Assembly (NCBI GenBank): GCA_965220645.1
Contig: OZ244836.1
Span: 2,046,001-2,110,000 of the forward strand
From: Aldehydirespirator sp965220645
GTDB lineage: Bacteria; Actinomycetota; Acidimicrobiia; Acidimicrobiales; Aldehydirespiratoraceae
DNA length: 64,000 nucleotides
Reading direction: 5' to 3'
Part shown: piece after piece, positions 16,336 through 24,577 of the stretch
Position numbering within the stretch: position 1 is the stretch's first letter
Layout of the letters: every line of letters begins with the position of its first letter
The notes under the pieces: model-generated
Databases searched by the model: none
The model's input: only the letters and a program-made list of their open reading frames with translations
What the model was told of the DNA's origin: nothing
Position numbers and translations under genes: made by a program

Positions 16336-17304
16336 GTGATCCGCACAAGAGCTGCGGCCAGACCTGGCGCCTGGCCTGTCGAGTTCCTAAGCGTCGGAGA
16401 CATCGGTGTCGACATCGTCGCAGCCGTCGGCCACCTTCCCAGCCCCGGCGAGAAGCTCTGGGCAGACACCGCGTCCGCATACCCGGGTGGGATGGCCGCG
16501 AACGCAGCTGCCGTGTACGCGGCGCTGGGTGGTCCGGCGGGAGTCGTTGGCCGTATCGGGCCCGACAGTCATGGAGGCGCCTCCTTGGCGGATCTCGAAG
16601 CACGCGGCGTCGACACCCGCTACATCGAGCAGGTGCCCGATCCGACGTTCTGGACGGTGGAGCTGCTGACACCGGGAGGGCAGCGGTCGTTGATCCAGTT
16701 CGAGACGCCCGCGCTGTGGCCTCAGCTCGCGGCTGACGACATCGACGCCATGGTCGAAGCCACGGCGATCCATACGATGGCCGAACAGGGCGACCACGTG
16801 CTGCCACTGCTGCGGGCCGCGGCCGCCAGCCCAACGATTACATCCATCGACATCGAGTCGCCGGCTGTGCATCACCCCGGTCTCGCAGACCTTGTGTCTC
16901 TGGCGGACGTAGCGTTCGTGAACACGGAAGCGGCCCAGGCACTGGCCTCAACGCCGGAGGAAGCGGCGAGAGCAGTGCGGGCCATTGGTCCCGCCGCCGT
17001 GTGCGTCACCCTGGGCGCAGACGGCGCGCTCGTCATCGCCCGGGACGGGTCAAAGACCTCGGTGAGAGCCCATGAAGTTGCGGTCCTGGACGTCAACGGC
17101 GCCGGAGACGCGTTCGCGGCCGCGTTCATGTGGGCCCGAGTCCGGGAATGGACCGATCAACAGGCTCTCGAGTTGGCCAACGCTGTCGCGGCGGTCTCAA
17201 CGACCGCTCCCGGCCGCTCCGCGGTGATCAACGGCAACAGTCTCCGCCCGCTGCTCGACGAGCGCGGCATTTCTTGGACAGGAGACGACATCGGTGACCG
17301 ATGA
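16336..17304 (+). CDS. PfkB-family carbohydrate kinase
   Basis: 322 residues with a ribokinase fold. The glycine pair of the sugar-binding signature is at 51-52 (YPGGMAANAA) and the ATP/anion-hole motif with catalytic base D258 is VNGAGDAF (253-260). It would phosphorylate the imported sugar or sugar conjugate. GTG start; a TAGGGAG sequence upstream can serve as ribosome binding site. Its 3' end overlaps the second SIS gene by 11 bp, so kinase and SIS protein are produced together, as in fructoselysine (FrlD/FrlB) and glucoselysine pathways. Confidence 0.88.
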   Translation: MIRTRAAARPGAWPVEFLSVGDIGVDIVAAVGHLPSPGEKLWADTASAYPGGMAANAAAVYAALGGPAGVVGRIGPDSHGGASLADLEARGVDTRYIEQVPDPTFWTVELLTPGGQRSLIQFETPALWPQLAADDIDAMVEATAIHTMAEQGDHVLPLLRAAAASPTITSIDIESPAVHHPGLADLVSLADVAFVNTEAAQALASTPEEAARAVRAIGPAAVCVTLGADGALVIARDGSKTSVRAHEVAVLDVNGAGDAFAAAFMWARVREWTDQQALELANAVAAVSTTAPGRSAVINGNSLRPLLDERGISWTGDDIGDR

Positions 17305-18343
17305 TTTCCTGGCCGACATTTGTTCCCAGCCCGAAGCGCTCAGGTCGGCGTTGGGGGAATTCCGCGGGAGTCTCGACAACATCAAGAACCTTGAAAGCTG
17401 CCGCAGAGTGGTGCTTACGGGGTCGGGCGACTCGCTGATAGCTGCAACAGCCGTCGAGAGCGTGTTCCGAACCGTGGCAGGCGTACAGACCCGAGCAGTT
17501 TCGAGTCTCGATGCGACCGCGTTCGAGCCTGCGGACGAATCCACTCTCCTCGTCGCGATCTCGGTGAGCGGCGAGGTGTCTCGAACGATCGAGGCCGCGC
17601 TCCGGTTCCGCCGCGCCGGAGCAATCACAGCCGCGCTGACCTCCAACCCCGGATCGGGGCTCGCGGCGGTCTGCGACCACACGATCCGCATGGCGGCGCC
17701 GTTGGTGCGGTCAATCCCGCATGCCCGTGACTACTCGGTGTCGTTGCTGGCGTCGCTCGCCCTGGCAGAACGGCTGCACGGCGATCGGCTCCCGCAGATC
17801 CAAGCCTGGATCGACGCCTCGGCCAACGTCATCGAATCGAGCCTCCAATGGGTTGAGCGACTCGAAGCCCACAGTCAACGGACATGGTTTCTGGGCGCGG
17901 GCCCCGATCGGGCCACAGCCATGTACGGAGCGCTGAAGTTCTGGGAGGCAGGCGGGATGGACGCCGGATGGGACGATCTGGAGGAGTTCGCCCACGGCTC
18001 GCACATCCTGATCCGACCCGGCGACCGGGCGTTCATCGTGACAGCCGAAGGCCGCGGTCTTGCCCGAGCCTTAGAGATTGTCGAGGGTCTCCGCGAGCTG
18101 GGGGTCCCGGCGGTCGTCATCAGCGACGGCAGCTGCCCCAGCGATGTGGCCGCGATCCAACTCCCATCGCTCGGCGGGGCCGTATGGCAGCCAATGGTGT
18201 CGTGCCTGCCCGTCCAAGCGATCACTCGCCAGGCTGCTCTGCTCGTAGGCCTCGATGTCCATGACCCGTACTGCGGAAGGCCATACGGCCCGTTGCTCGA
18301 CCGGATTTACACGAACTGGACCAAACACAGCTCGACGGAATAG
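17294..18343 (+). CDS. SIS-domain protein (sugar isomerase / deglycase-like), copy 2
   Basis: 349 residues with two SIS folds. Loops VVLTGSGDSLIAAT (about residue 36) and ISVSGEVSRTIEAA (about 94) form the phosphosugar site, and DLEEFAHGSHILIRPGD carries the Glu/His pair seen in GlmS-type isomerases and fructosamine-6-phosphate deglycases. It is clearly related to the other SIS gene of this locus, but the two are not close copies. The GTG start lies inside the kinase gene. Adjacent kinase and SIS protein suggest phosphorylation followed by isomerisation or deglycation. Confidence 0.78.
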   Translation: MTDDFLADICSQPEALRSALGEFRGSLDNIKNLESCRRVVLTGSGDSLIAATAVESVFRTVAGVQTRAVSSLDATAFEPADESTLLVAISVSGEVSRTIEAALRFRRAGAITAALTSNPGSGLAAVCDHTIRMAAPLVRSIPHARDYSVSLLASLALAERLHGDRLPQIQAWIDASANVIESSLQWVERLEAHSQRTWFLGAGPDRATAMYGALKFWEAGGMDAGWDDLEEFAHGSHILIRPGDRAFIVTAEGRGLARALEIVEGLRELGVPAVVISDGSCPSDVAAIQLPSLGGAVWQPMVSCLPVQAITRQAALLVGLDVHDPYCGRPYGPLLDRIYTNWTKHSSTE

Positions 18344-18347
18344 ATCG

Positions 18348-19286
18348 CTAGTCGCCAGAGCTGAGGCCGGTGGGGCGACGAGAGCCTGGCGGGCCGAGGT
18401 CCGTGCTCGCCGGAGCGTCTTTGCCATCGCGGCCTGGGATGCTGTGCCCGATCAGGACTACCAGCAGATATGTCCCCGCCAGCAGCACGGTGACGGTTGG
18501 CTGCTCGCCGATACATAGCCAGACGAATAGGGGCGCGAGCAGCGTCTCGAGCAGCAGGACGTGGGCCACCAGCGGCGCCGGCAGGACTTCGGTGGCCCTG
18601 GCCACCAGAAGGAAGGCGGCCGGAAGGAACACGGCGCCAACCAGGGCCAGCAGGGCGGCGTCTGATGCGTCCAGATGCCACGAGGAGACGAACGGCAAGG
18701 CGACGACGCCTGCACATACGGAGCCGAACGAGAATGCCTTGGGGATGTCCCGTCGGTCCGCGACCCGCATCGCCGTTATCGAGCCGGCAATCACCACGGC
18801 GTACACCAGCGCAATCAGATCACCGCGCAAGTTCGGAGTCGACACGCTCTCGACGAAGATCATCGCGAGTCCCACTACGCACAGAACCGAGGCGACGACG
18901 GACCGCCTCGCCACGGACTGCCGCAGGAACAGCCGGCTCAGTAGCGCGGCGACCAGCGGAGCAGTCGCGGCGATTACGAACGTGTTGGCCACATCGGTGG
19001 AGGTGATCGAGAAGACGAATGCCACATTGGAGGCGCCCAGCAGGAGGCCTGCGATGAGCGCTGGCCGACCGAACGCAACCCGATCGAACGCAACCCTTCG
19101 GCCCTCTTGTCTTGATTCTCTCGACAGGGCTGCGATCACCGCAAACCCGACCGCCATCGTCAGCCCTCGCCAGAACAGCACGACGGACGGCTCCGCGCTG
19201 ACAAGGCGAATCACCAGGCTGTCCGGGCTGAGCAGCAGGACGCCGGCGACAGCGGTGGGCAAGCCACCGAGCCGCGACAACTTCAC
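18348..19286 (-). CDS. EamA/DMT-superfamily permease
   Basis: 312 residues with about ten hydrophobic helices in two EamA repeats; the first repeat ends near LGLAMIFVESV-type sequence and the second begins LRGDLIALVYAVVIAGSI. DMT transporters export or import small metabolites such as amino acids. The polar C-terminal tail of about 30 residues is outside the membrane. It converges with the SIS gene, four bases apart. Substrate unknown. Confidence 0.82.
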   Translation of the reverse strand: MKLSRLGGLPTAVAGVLLLSPDSLVIRLVSAEPSVVLFWRGLTMAVGFAVIAALSRESRQEGRRVAFDRVAFGRPALIAGLLLGASNVAFVFSITSTDVANTFVIAATAPLVAALLSRLFLRQSVARRSVVASVLCVVGLAMIFVESVSTPNLRGDLIALVYAVVIAGSITAMRVADRRDIPKAFSFGSVCAGVVALPFVSSWHLDASDAALLALVGAVFLPAAFLLVARATEVLPAPLVAHVLLLETLLAPLFVWLCIGEQPTVTVLLAGTYLLVVLIGHSIPGRDGKDAPASTDLGPPGSRRPTGLSSGD

Positions 19287-19307
19287 CTGATCGCCACCCT
19301 CACCGCG

Positions 19308-20285
19308 TCATTGCTGGCCGACGATTGCGCTCCATTCATCCAGAGTGTGCTCGCGCTCGGGGTAGGTGACAGTCTCGAATGGCCAGTCGGCGTCGATCCA
19401 GGCGCGCACGTCGCGGTACAGCGCGGCATCGAGGCCCGTGGCCAGTTCGCTTTCTCGCACCCACATCGTCACCGTGGCGTCGATCCGCGGGTTGATGCAT
19501 GGGTCGACATACAGGCAGCCGGTCTGTACCGATGCGTCGGGTGTCAGAACCGCGAAGGCGAAGGACCTTCGAAGGGAGCGCTCGTTCGTGTGCCAGGACA
19601 GGTCAATGAAGTCCTGAAGAAAGGTGAGGTCGTCGGTGGGCCACCCGATCGCGTTCCAGTAGCAATCGCGGAGGTATTCGACGCTGCTCATCACAGCCTC
19701 GTAGTCCCGGACGGTATGGATTGTCGACAGTGCTTCCAGCCTGAATCTGTCGGCGTCGAACACATCGGGAATCACTGCGTCGTCCGGCACGAAGGGAGCA
19801 CAGGCCGGCAGCCGACTCCATTCGTCGAGGGTGTGCTCGCGCTCGGGGTAGGTGACAGTCTCGAATGGCCAGTCGGCGTCGATCCAGGCGCGCACGTCGC
19901 GGTACAGCGCGGCATCGAGGCCCGTGGCCAGTTCGCTTTCTCGTACCCACATCGTCACCGTGGCGTCGATCCCCGACTTGTCGCTGGGATCGACGTAGAC
20001 ATTCCCCAGGTAACCCGATCCATCCACAGGTGTCACCGCGAATGCGAAGGACTTCCTCAAGTCTCGCTCCTTGTGGTGCCATGCAACATGCACGTGGTTG
20101 TCCCAGAACAACAGATCGCGTGCTGGCCATGTCGGGGTTCTGAAGTATGCGCCCTGAAGGTGGGAGATGCTGGTGATCAGCGCGTCGTAGTGCACGAGGG
20201 CGTCGGATGTCTGCAGCGGTCGAAGCCGGAACAGGTCGGTTTCAAGCCCACCGGGGACGTCGTAGTTCGTTGGCACGAAAGTCAT
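19308..20285 (-). CDS. Tandem-domain GNAT-like protein with internal duplication
   Basis: 325 residues from ATG 20285; the frame is open to 20516 but the extra 77 residues are cysteine-rich and atypical. Two homologous halves, offset by 162 codons, share the pattern FRL-x-L, KSFAFAV / RSFAFAV, G-x-x-YVDP, IDATVTMWVRESELATGLDA and WPFETVTYPEREHTLDEWS. This recalls GNAT acetyltransferases in which the acetyl-CoA strand is poorly conserved. The last 52 codons of each half are almost identical at DNA level (listed as a repeat) while the rest has diverged. Function unknown. Confidence 0.65.
   Translation of the reverse strand: MTFVPTNYDVPGGLETDLFRLRPLQTSDALVHYDALITSISHLQGAYFRTPTWPARDLLFWDNHVHVAWHHKERDLRKSFAFAVTPVDGSGYLGNVYVDPSDKSGIDATVTMWVRESELATGLDAALYRDVRAWIDADWPFETVTYPEREHTLDEWSRLPACAPFVPDDAVIPDVFDADRFRLEALSTIHTVRDYEAVMSSVEYLRDCYWNAIGWPTDDLTFLQDFIDLSWHTNERSLRRSFAFAVLTPDASVQTGCLYVDPCINPRIDATVTMWVRESELATGLDAALYRDVRAWIDADWPFETVTYPEREHTLDEWSAIVGQQ
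19331..19486. repeat. 156-bp intragenic direct repeat, copy A (partner 19817-19972)
   Basis: Aligned base for base with 19817-19972 (offset 486 bp), only four of 156 positions differ. The flanking parts of the two protein halves are much less alike, so a recent conversion or partial duplication has homogenised just this part of the gene. Confidence 0.9.
19817..19972. repeat. 156-bp intragenic direct repeat, copy B (partner 19331-19486)
   Basis: Second copy of the segment encoding the IDATVTMWVRESELATGLDA ... YPEREHTLDEWS part of the first domain. The in-frame spacing (162 codons) keeps both domains intact. Confidence 0.9.
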
Positions 20286-20481
20286 GGCCGTCTTAAAGGC
20301 ACGGGGCGATACGGAACAAGAAATCGATTTCTTAGAGGCTAGTGCCAGGCAGCGTACCGTACAACTCGATTGACGATGTCCGCCTTCTAGGTGCAGCACG
20401 CGGTTGGCGCGTCGACTCGCCCCAATGTGAGCGCCATAGCCGCATAGGGTACGCAGACTGCATTCCTGAAGGAGGCGCCTA

Positions 20482-21351
20482 ATGGCCAATTGCGCATTCG
20501 TCGGGCTGGGGGTCATGGGCTATCCCATGGCCGGCCACCTGGTCTCAGCAGGCCACGACGTCACGGTGTACAACCGCACTGCGTCCCGGGCCGAGGCCTG
20601 GGTGGCCGAGCACGGCGGCACGGCCGCGCCCACACCCGCCGGGGCGGCCGCGGGAGCCGAGTTCGTGTTCGTGTGCGTGGGCAACGACGACGACGTTCGC
20701 TCGGTGACGCTCGCAGGTGGGGGAGTGCTGGAGTCGATGGCGTCCGGGTCGGTCCTGGTGGACCACACCACCGCGTCGGCTGATCTCGCCCAGGAGTTGC
20801 ACGCGGCTGCTGGCGAGCAGGGCGTCGGCTTCGTGGACGCTCCCATCTCCGGCGGCCAAGCCGGTGCCGAGAACGGCGCGCTAACCGTCATGTGCGGCGG
20901 CGACCAGGCTGACTTCGACCGGGCCGCGCCGGTGATCGACGCCTACGCCAAGGCAGTCACCCTGCTGGGCGGACCCGGCAGCGGCCAGCGCACCAAGATG
21001 GTGAATCAGATCTGCATCGCGGGACTGGTTCAGGGCCTAGCCGAAGGGATCGACTTCGCCCGCCGAGCCGGACTCGATGTCGAGCAGGTGATGGCGACCA
21101 TCTCGCAGGGAGCGGCCGGGTCGTGGCAGATGGCCAACCGGGGCGTGACCATGGCCCGTCGCGAGTTCGACTTCGGCTTCGCCCTCGACTGGATGCGCAA
21201 GGATTTGGCCATCTGCTTCGCAGAGGCCGAGCGGATCGGTGCAACCCTGCCGGTAACCGCGGTGGTCGACCAGTTCTACGCCCGCCTCCAGCGCCAGGGC
21301 CGCGGCCGCTGGGACACGAGTTCCCTGATCGAACTGCTCGTCGACGACTAA
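20482..21351 (+). CDS. NAD(P)-dependent beta-hydroxyacid dehydrogenase (3-hydroxyisobutyrate dehydrogenase family)
   Basis: 289 residues. The Rossmann motif FVGLGVMGYPMAGHL is at residues 6-20, the substrate-loop signature VDAPISGGQAGAENGALTVM is near residue 118, and the catalytic lysine lies in TKMVNQ. Members oxidise 3-hydroxyisobutyrate, tartronate semialdehyde partners or related beta-hydroxyacids. ATG preceded by GGAGG. It is divergent from the tandem GNAT-like gene. A paralogue of the same family is at 55193-56176. Confidence 0.9.
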   Translation: MANCAFVGLGVMGYPMAGHLVSAGHDVTVYNRTASRAEAWVAEHGGTAAPTPAGAAAGAEFVFVCVGNDDDVRSVTLAGGGVLESMASGSVLVDHTTASADLAQELHAAAGEQGVGFVDAPISGGQAGAENGALTVMCGGDQADFDRAAPVIDAYAKAVTLLGGPGSGQRTKMVNQICIAGLVQGLAEGIDFARRAGLDVEQVMATISQGAAGSWQMANRGVTMARREFDFGFALDWMRKDLAICFAEAERIGATLPVTAVVDQFYARLQRQGRGRWDTSSLIELLVDD

Positions 21352-21375
21352 GCGTTCCTGCGGCTATCGGTGGCC

Positions 21376-21568
21376 ACCGCCGTAGCCGGAATTGAGTTCT
21401 CTCGTGAAAGCCAGTGGCACGGCCCGGCCACGTAATGGTCACCGAGGACGGTCTCATGAGCCAGAGCCTCGGAGCCAACGCATACACCAGGTACCGGCCG
21501 AATGCAGTCATCGCCATCCGCGGATATGCCTTGCCCGCACCGCCGGGGACGGCCACGAGCCTGCCCGG
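21376..21568 (-). pseudogene. Possible 3' remnant of a short-chain dehydrogenase gene
   Basis: Directly after the SOD stop, the minus strand reads GRLVAVPGGAGKAYPRMAM, then RYLVYALAPRLW. This order (a VPG turn followed by a hydrophobic helix ending in APR) recalls the C-terminal end of some short-chain dehydrogenases. No start or Rossmann motif remains. I treat it as a probable decayed fragment; it could also be non-coding. Confidence 0.25.
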
Positions 21569-22162
21569 CTAGCCGCCGAGGGCGTAGTTGGCTGAGGCGA
21601 ACTCCCAGTTGACGAGGTGCTCGACGAAGGCGTCCACGTAGGCGGCTCGGGCGTTCTGGTAGTCGAGGTAGTAGGCGTGCTCCCAGACGTCGATGGTCAA
21701 CAGAGCCCTCTGGCCGTGTCGCAGCGGCGTGTCGGCGTCGTCGGTGTTGACGATGCTGAGGCCGCTGGCGTCCGATACCAGCCAGGTCCAACCGGATGCG
21801 AAGTTCCCCACCGCGGCTGCCGCGAACTCGGTGTTGAAGGCGTCTAGCGAGCCGAAGCTGCGTTCCAGAGCAGCCAATAGCTTGCCCGAGGGCGATTCGG
21901 CAGCCCCGGGGATCATCGAGTCCCAGTAGAAGGCGTGATTCCAGGCCTGGGCCGCGTTGTTGAACAGCGCCGACGGCAGGTCGGCCGCAGCCACGATCTC
22001 CTCCAGAGATGAGCCCTCGTGCGCGGTGCCCTCGATCATGCGGTTGAGGTTGGCCACGTATCCGGCGTGGTGGCGTCCGTAGTGGAAGCTCATCGTGCGC
22101 TCGGAGATGTGGGGCGCGAGCCCGTCGAGCGGGTAGGGGAGAGGTGCATGCTCGATCGTCAT
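21569..22162 (-). CDS. sodB: Superoxide dismutase, Fe type
   Basis: 197 residues, full length. Metal ligands are H27, H76 (AQAWNH), D158 and H162 (DVWEHAYYLDYQN). The glutamine at 72 within NNAAQAWNH is the position that hydrogen-bonds the metal-bound water in Fe-SODs, whereas Mn enzymes place it in the C-terminal half, so iron is the likely cofactor. It converts superoxide to peroxide and oxygen in the cytoplasm. No signal peptide. Confidence 0.93.
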   Translation of the reverse strand: MTIEHAPLPYPLDGLAPHISERTMSFHYGRHHAGYVANLNRMIEGTAHEGSSLEEIVAAADLPSALFNNAAQAWNHAFYWDSMIPGAAESPSGKLLAALERSFGSLDAFNTEFAAAAVGNFASGWTWLVSDASGLSIVNTDDADTPLRHGQRALLTIDVWEHAYYLDYQNARAAYVDAFVEHLVNWEFASANYALGG

Positions 22163-22217
22163 TGCAGGCGCGATCTTTCGGAGGCAGTTACCGGGGGCGA
22201 TCCCGAATATACGCCGG

Positions 22218-22261
22218 ACCGGCGATCAAACCGGCGATCAAGGTGATCAACCGGGGATCAA
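22218..22261. repeat. Short degenerate tandem repeat ending in GATCAA
   Basis: Two perfect ACCGGCGATCAA units (22218-22229, 22230-22241) are followed by shorter variants that also end in GATCAA and run into the 3' end of the SMP-30 gene. Function unclear; it occupies most of the short gap between sodB and the lactonase gene. Confidence 0.6.
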
Positions 22262-23136
22262 CCGGCGAACAGGTTGGTGGGAAGGCCCACCGCGTCGACG
22301 TCGGCGGCGAACAGCGCCCCGGCGTTGGGCTCGCCCTCGGTGCTGACGCCGGCGATCGGTTCGCGGCCGGTGGTGATGTAGAGCGTGTCGAGGTCGGGGC
22401 CGCCGAAGCAGCAGCAGGTGGTCTGGGGAGAGCCGGGTGTGACCACGGTCTCGAGCGGTTCGCCGTCGGGCGAGAAGCGTTGCACGTGGTAGCCGCCGAA
22501 CATCGCCACCCAGAGGCACCCGTCGGCGTCGACCGTCATGCCGTCGGGCGCGCCGGCGCTGCCGTCGAGGGTCACGAACGGGCGCCGGCCCGCCATCTCG
22601 CCGGTGCCGGGGTCGTAGTCGAAACGGTCCACCCGGAACGTCAGCGTGTCGATGTAGTACATGGTGGCCCCGTCCGGGCTCCAACCGATGCCGTTGGAGA
22701 TCATCACGTCGGAGAGCACTCGCCGGACCGCGCCGTCGCCGTCCACCCGATACAGCGAAGCCACCGGCGCTCCGGGCTCGACATAGCTCATCGTTCCTTG
22801 GAACAGCCGGCCCCGCGGGTCGACGGCACCGTCATTGGCCCGGTTCGACTTGGGCTCGTCAGGCAACTCGATCGCGGTCTCGATCGCCCCGACCTGGTCG
22901 GTGAGGGCTATCGAGGTGCCCAAGCCGAGCGCCAGCCCGCCTCCGGCGCGCGGGGCGACGTTGCCGACCACGTCCGTGTAGCGCCACAGACCCACCGGCT
23001 GGCCGGTGTCGTGATCGAAGCGGTGCACGGCCTTGCCGTTGATGTCCACCCAGACGAGCAGGTCCTCCACCGGGGACCACACGCATCCCTCGCCCAAGGC
23101 GGCCTCGGCGGCGTGGACGACCTCGGCGTTGATCAT
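22258..23136 (-). CDS. SMP-30/gluconolactonase-family lactonase
   Basis: 292 residues from ATG 23136. A six-bladed propeller is indicated by GEGCVWSP (metal Glu), NDGAVDPRGRLFQGTM, SNGIGWSPDG and GAPDGMTVDADGCLWVAMFGG, which together supply the Glu, Asn, Asn and Asp metal ligands of SMP-30 lactonases. It probably hydrolyses a sugar lactone in the cytoplasm. The upstream in-frame extension to 23244 is Arg-rich and lacks family similarity, so the internal ATG is preferred. Divergent from the amidohydrolase gene. Confidence 0.88.
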   Translation of the reverse strand: MINAEVVHAAEAALGEGCVWSPVEDLLVWVDINGKAVHRFDHDTGQPVGLWRYTDVVGNVAPRAGGGLALGLGTSIALTDQVGAIETAIELPDEPKSNRANDGAVDPRGRLFQGTMSYVEPGAPVASLYRVDGDGAVRRVLSDVMISNGIGWSPDGATMYYIDTLTFRVDRFDYDPGTGEMAGRRPFVTLDGSAGAPDGMTVDADGCLWVAMFGGYHVQRFSPDGEPLETVVTPGSPQTTCCCFGGPDLDTLYITTGREPIAGVSTEGEPNAGALFAADVDAVGLPTNLFAG

Positions 23137-23365
23137 GACAGCCCTCGCGGACCGGACCCCGGCGCACCCTGATCGAACTGGACCGCAGCGCCGTCGAGGT
23201 GTGTGCGCATGTCGGCCGAGACCATCGCGGCTCCCATCTGTCAACGACGCCGTCAGCGTACACTTCGAGCTACAGGCGAGCGCGACGGCGAAGCGGGAGC
23301 ATCAGGCGCTTAGCAAGCGATTCGGCGCCCGCTTGCCGGGATTCCGACACTAGGAGAATCAACCC

Positions 23366-24577
23366 ATGGGCGAGACGCACGACGGCCCGACGGAGCGGTA
23401 CACGATCATCTCGTCGGACTGCCACGCCGGCGCCAACATGGCCGCCTACGAGGAATACCTGGACCCCGCCTGGCGCGACGAGTTCATCCAGTGGCGGGGG
23501 GCCTACCGCAACCCGTTCCGAGATCTGCAGGACGACGGGCGCTCCCGCAACTGGGACGACGACCGGCGCCTCAGCGAGCAGTACGACGACGGGATCGTGG
23601 CCGAGATCACGTTCCCCAACACGGTCCCTCCCTTCTACCCGACCGGTTCGCTGATCGCCCGCCCCCCGTCTGACCGGGCCGACTACGAGCGGCGCTTCGC
23701 GGGCATCACCGCCCACAATCGGTGGCTGCGGGACTGGTGCGCCCGCTACCCCGACCAGCGCTGCGGCCTGCCCCAGATTTTCGCCGACGATCTCGACGAC
23801 GCGGTGGCCACCCTCGAATGGGCTGCGGCTGAGGGGTTCCGCAGCTTCCTGCTGCCCCACATCCCGCCCGACAGCGACCTCCCCGGCTACTGGGATCCCC
23901 GCTGGGACCGGCTGTGGGCCGCGGCCGCCGACCTCGACCTGATCATGACCCACCACGGCGGCAACGGAGGCCCCAACTACGGCAAGGCCCCCGCCGCCGG
24001 GGTGATCTTCTTGATGGAGGTGCCGTTCTACTCGCACCGCAACCTGGCCCACCTGATCATGTCGGGGGTGTTCGAGCGGTTCCCGACGCTGCGCTACGTG
24101 ATGACCGAGCAGGGTGTGGCCTGGCTGGTCGAGGAACTGCGCCGCATGGACGGCTACCACCGCCAGATGCGCCACGGCCGCGTCGGCGAGTTGGGCTTCG
24201 CGGCCGACATCGTGCTGCCCATGAAGCCGACGGAGTACTTCGACCGCAACGTGTGGATCGGGGCCAGCTTCCCGTCGCCGGGCGAGGCGGCCGCCATCCG
24301 CAAGGTGGGGGTGCACAAGGTGATGTGGGGCAGCGACTACCCCCACCACGAGGGCACCTACCCGTACTCGCTGGAGAGCCTCCAGCGGGCCTTCAGCGAC
24401 TGGTCGGTCGAGGACATGCGGGTGCTGCTGGGCGGCAACGCAGCCGAGCTGTACGGCTTCGACCTCGACCGGCTGGCCCCGCTGGCCGCCGAACACGGTC
24501 CCACCGTGGAACAGGTGGCCACCCCGCTGTCCGAGATCCCGGCCAAAGCCACCAGCCCCGCCTTCTTCAAGCCGTGA
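23366..24577 (+). CDS. Amidohydrolase (amidohydrolase-2 family)
   Basis: 403 residues with AGGAG upstream of the ATG. The barrel begins IISSDCHAGANMAAYEEYLD. Metal and catalytic residues are visible in IMTHHGGNGGPN, MTEQGVAWLVEELRRMDG and VMWGSDYPHHEG. It is related in overall plan to the gene at 1452, but intact to its C-terminal LLGGNAAELYGFDLDRL helix, which corresponds to the part lost there. Substrate unknown: family members hydrolyse or decarboxylate aromatic and small acids. The stop overlaps the sulfatase GTG start (GTGA). Confidence 0.85.
   Translation: MGETHDGPTERYTIISSDCHAGANMAAYEEYLDPAWRDEFIQWRGAYRNPFRDLQDDGRSRNWDDDRRLSEQYDDGIVAEITFPNTVPPFYPTGSLIARPPSDRADYERRFAGITAHNRWLRDWCARYPDQRCGLPQIFADDLDDAVATLEWAAAEGFRSFLLPHIPPDSDLPGYWDPRWDRLWAAAADLDLIMTHHGGNGGPNYGKAPAAGVIFLMEVPFYSHRNLAHLIMSGVFERFPTLRYVMTEQGVAWLVEELRRMDGYHRQMRHGRVGELGFAADIVLPMKPTEYFDRNVWIGASFPSPGEAAAIRKVGVHKVMWGSDYPHHEGTYPYSLESLQRAFSDWSVEDMRVLLGGNAAELYGFDLDRLAPLAAEHGPTVEQVATPLSEIPAKATSPAFFKP

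Noticed and set aside
23914..24573. An open frame that would extend the sulfatase by about 220 residues upstream
   Set aside because: The extension is Arg/Gly/Pro-rich, overlaps the amidohydrolase in another frame and has no family similarity. GTG 24574, overlapping the amidohydrolase stop, gives the normal sulfatase start.
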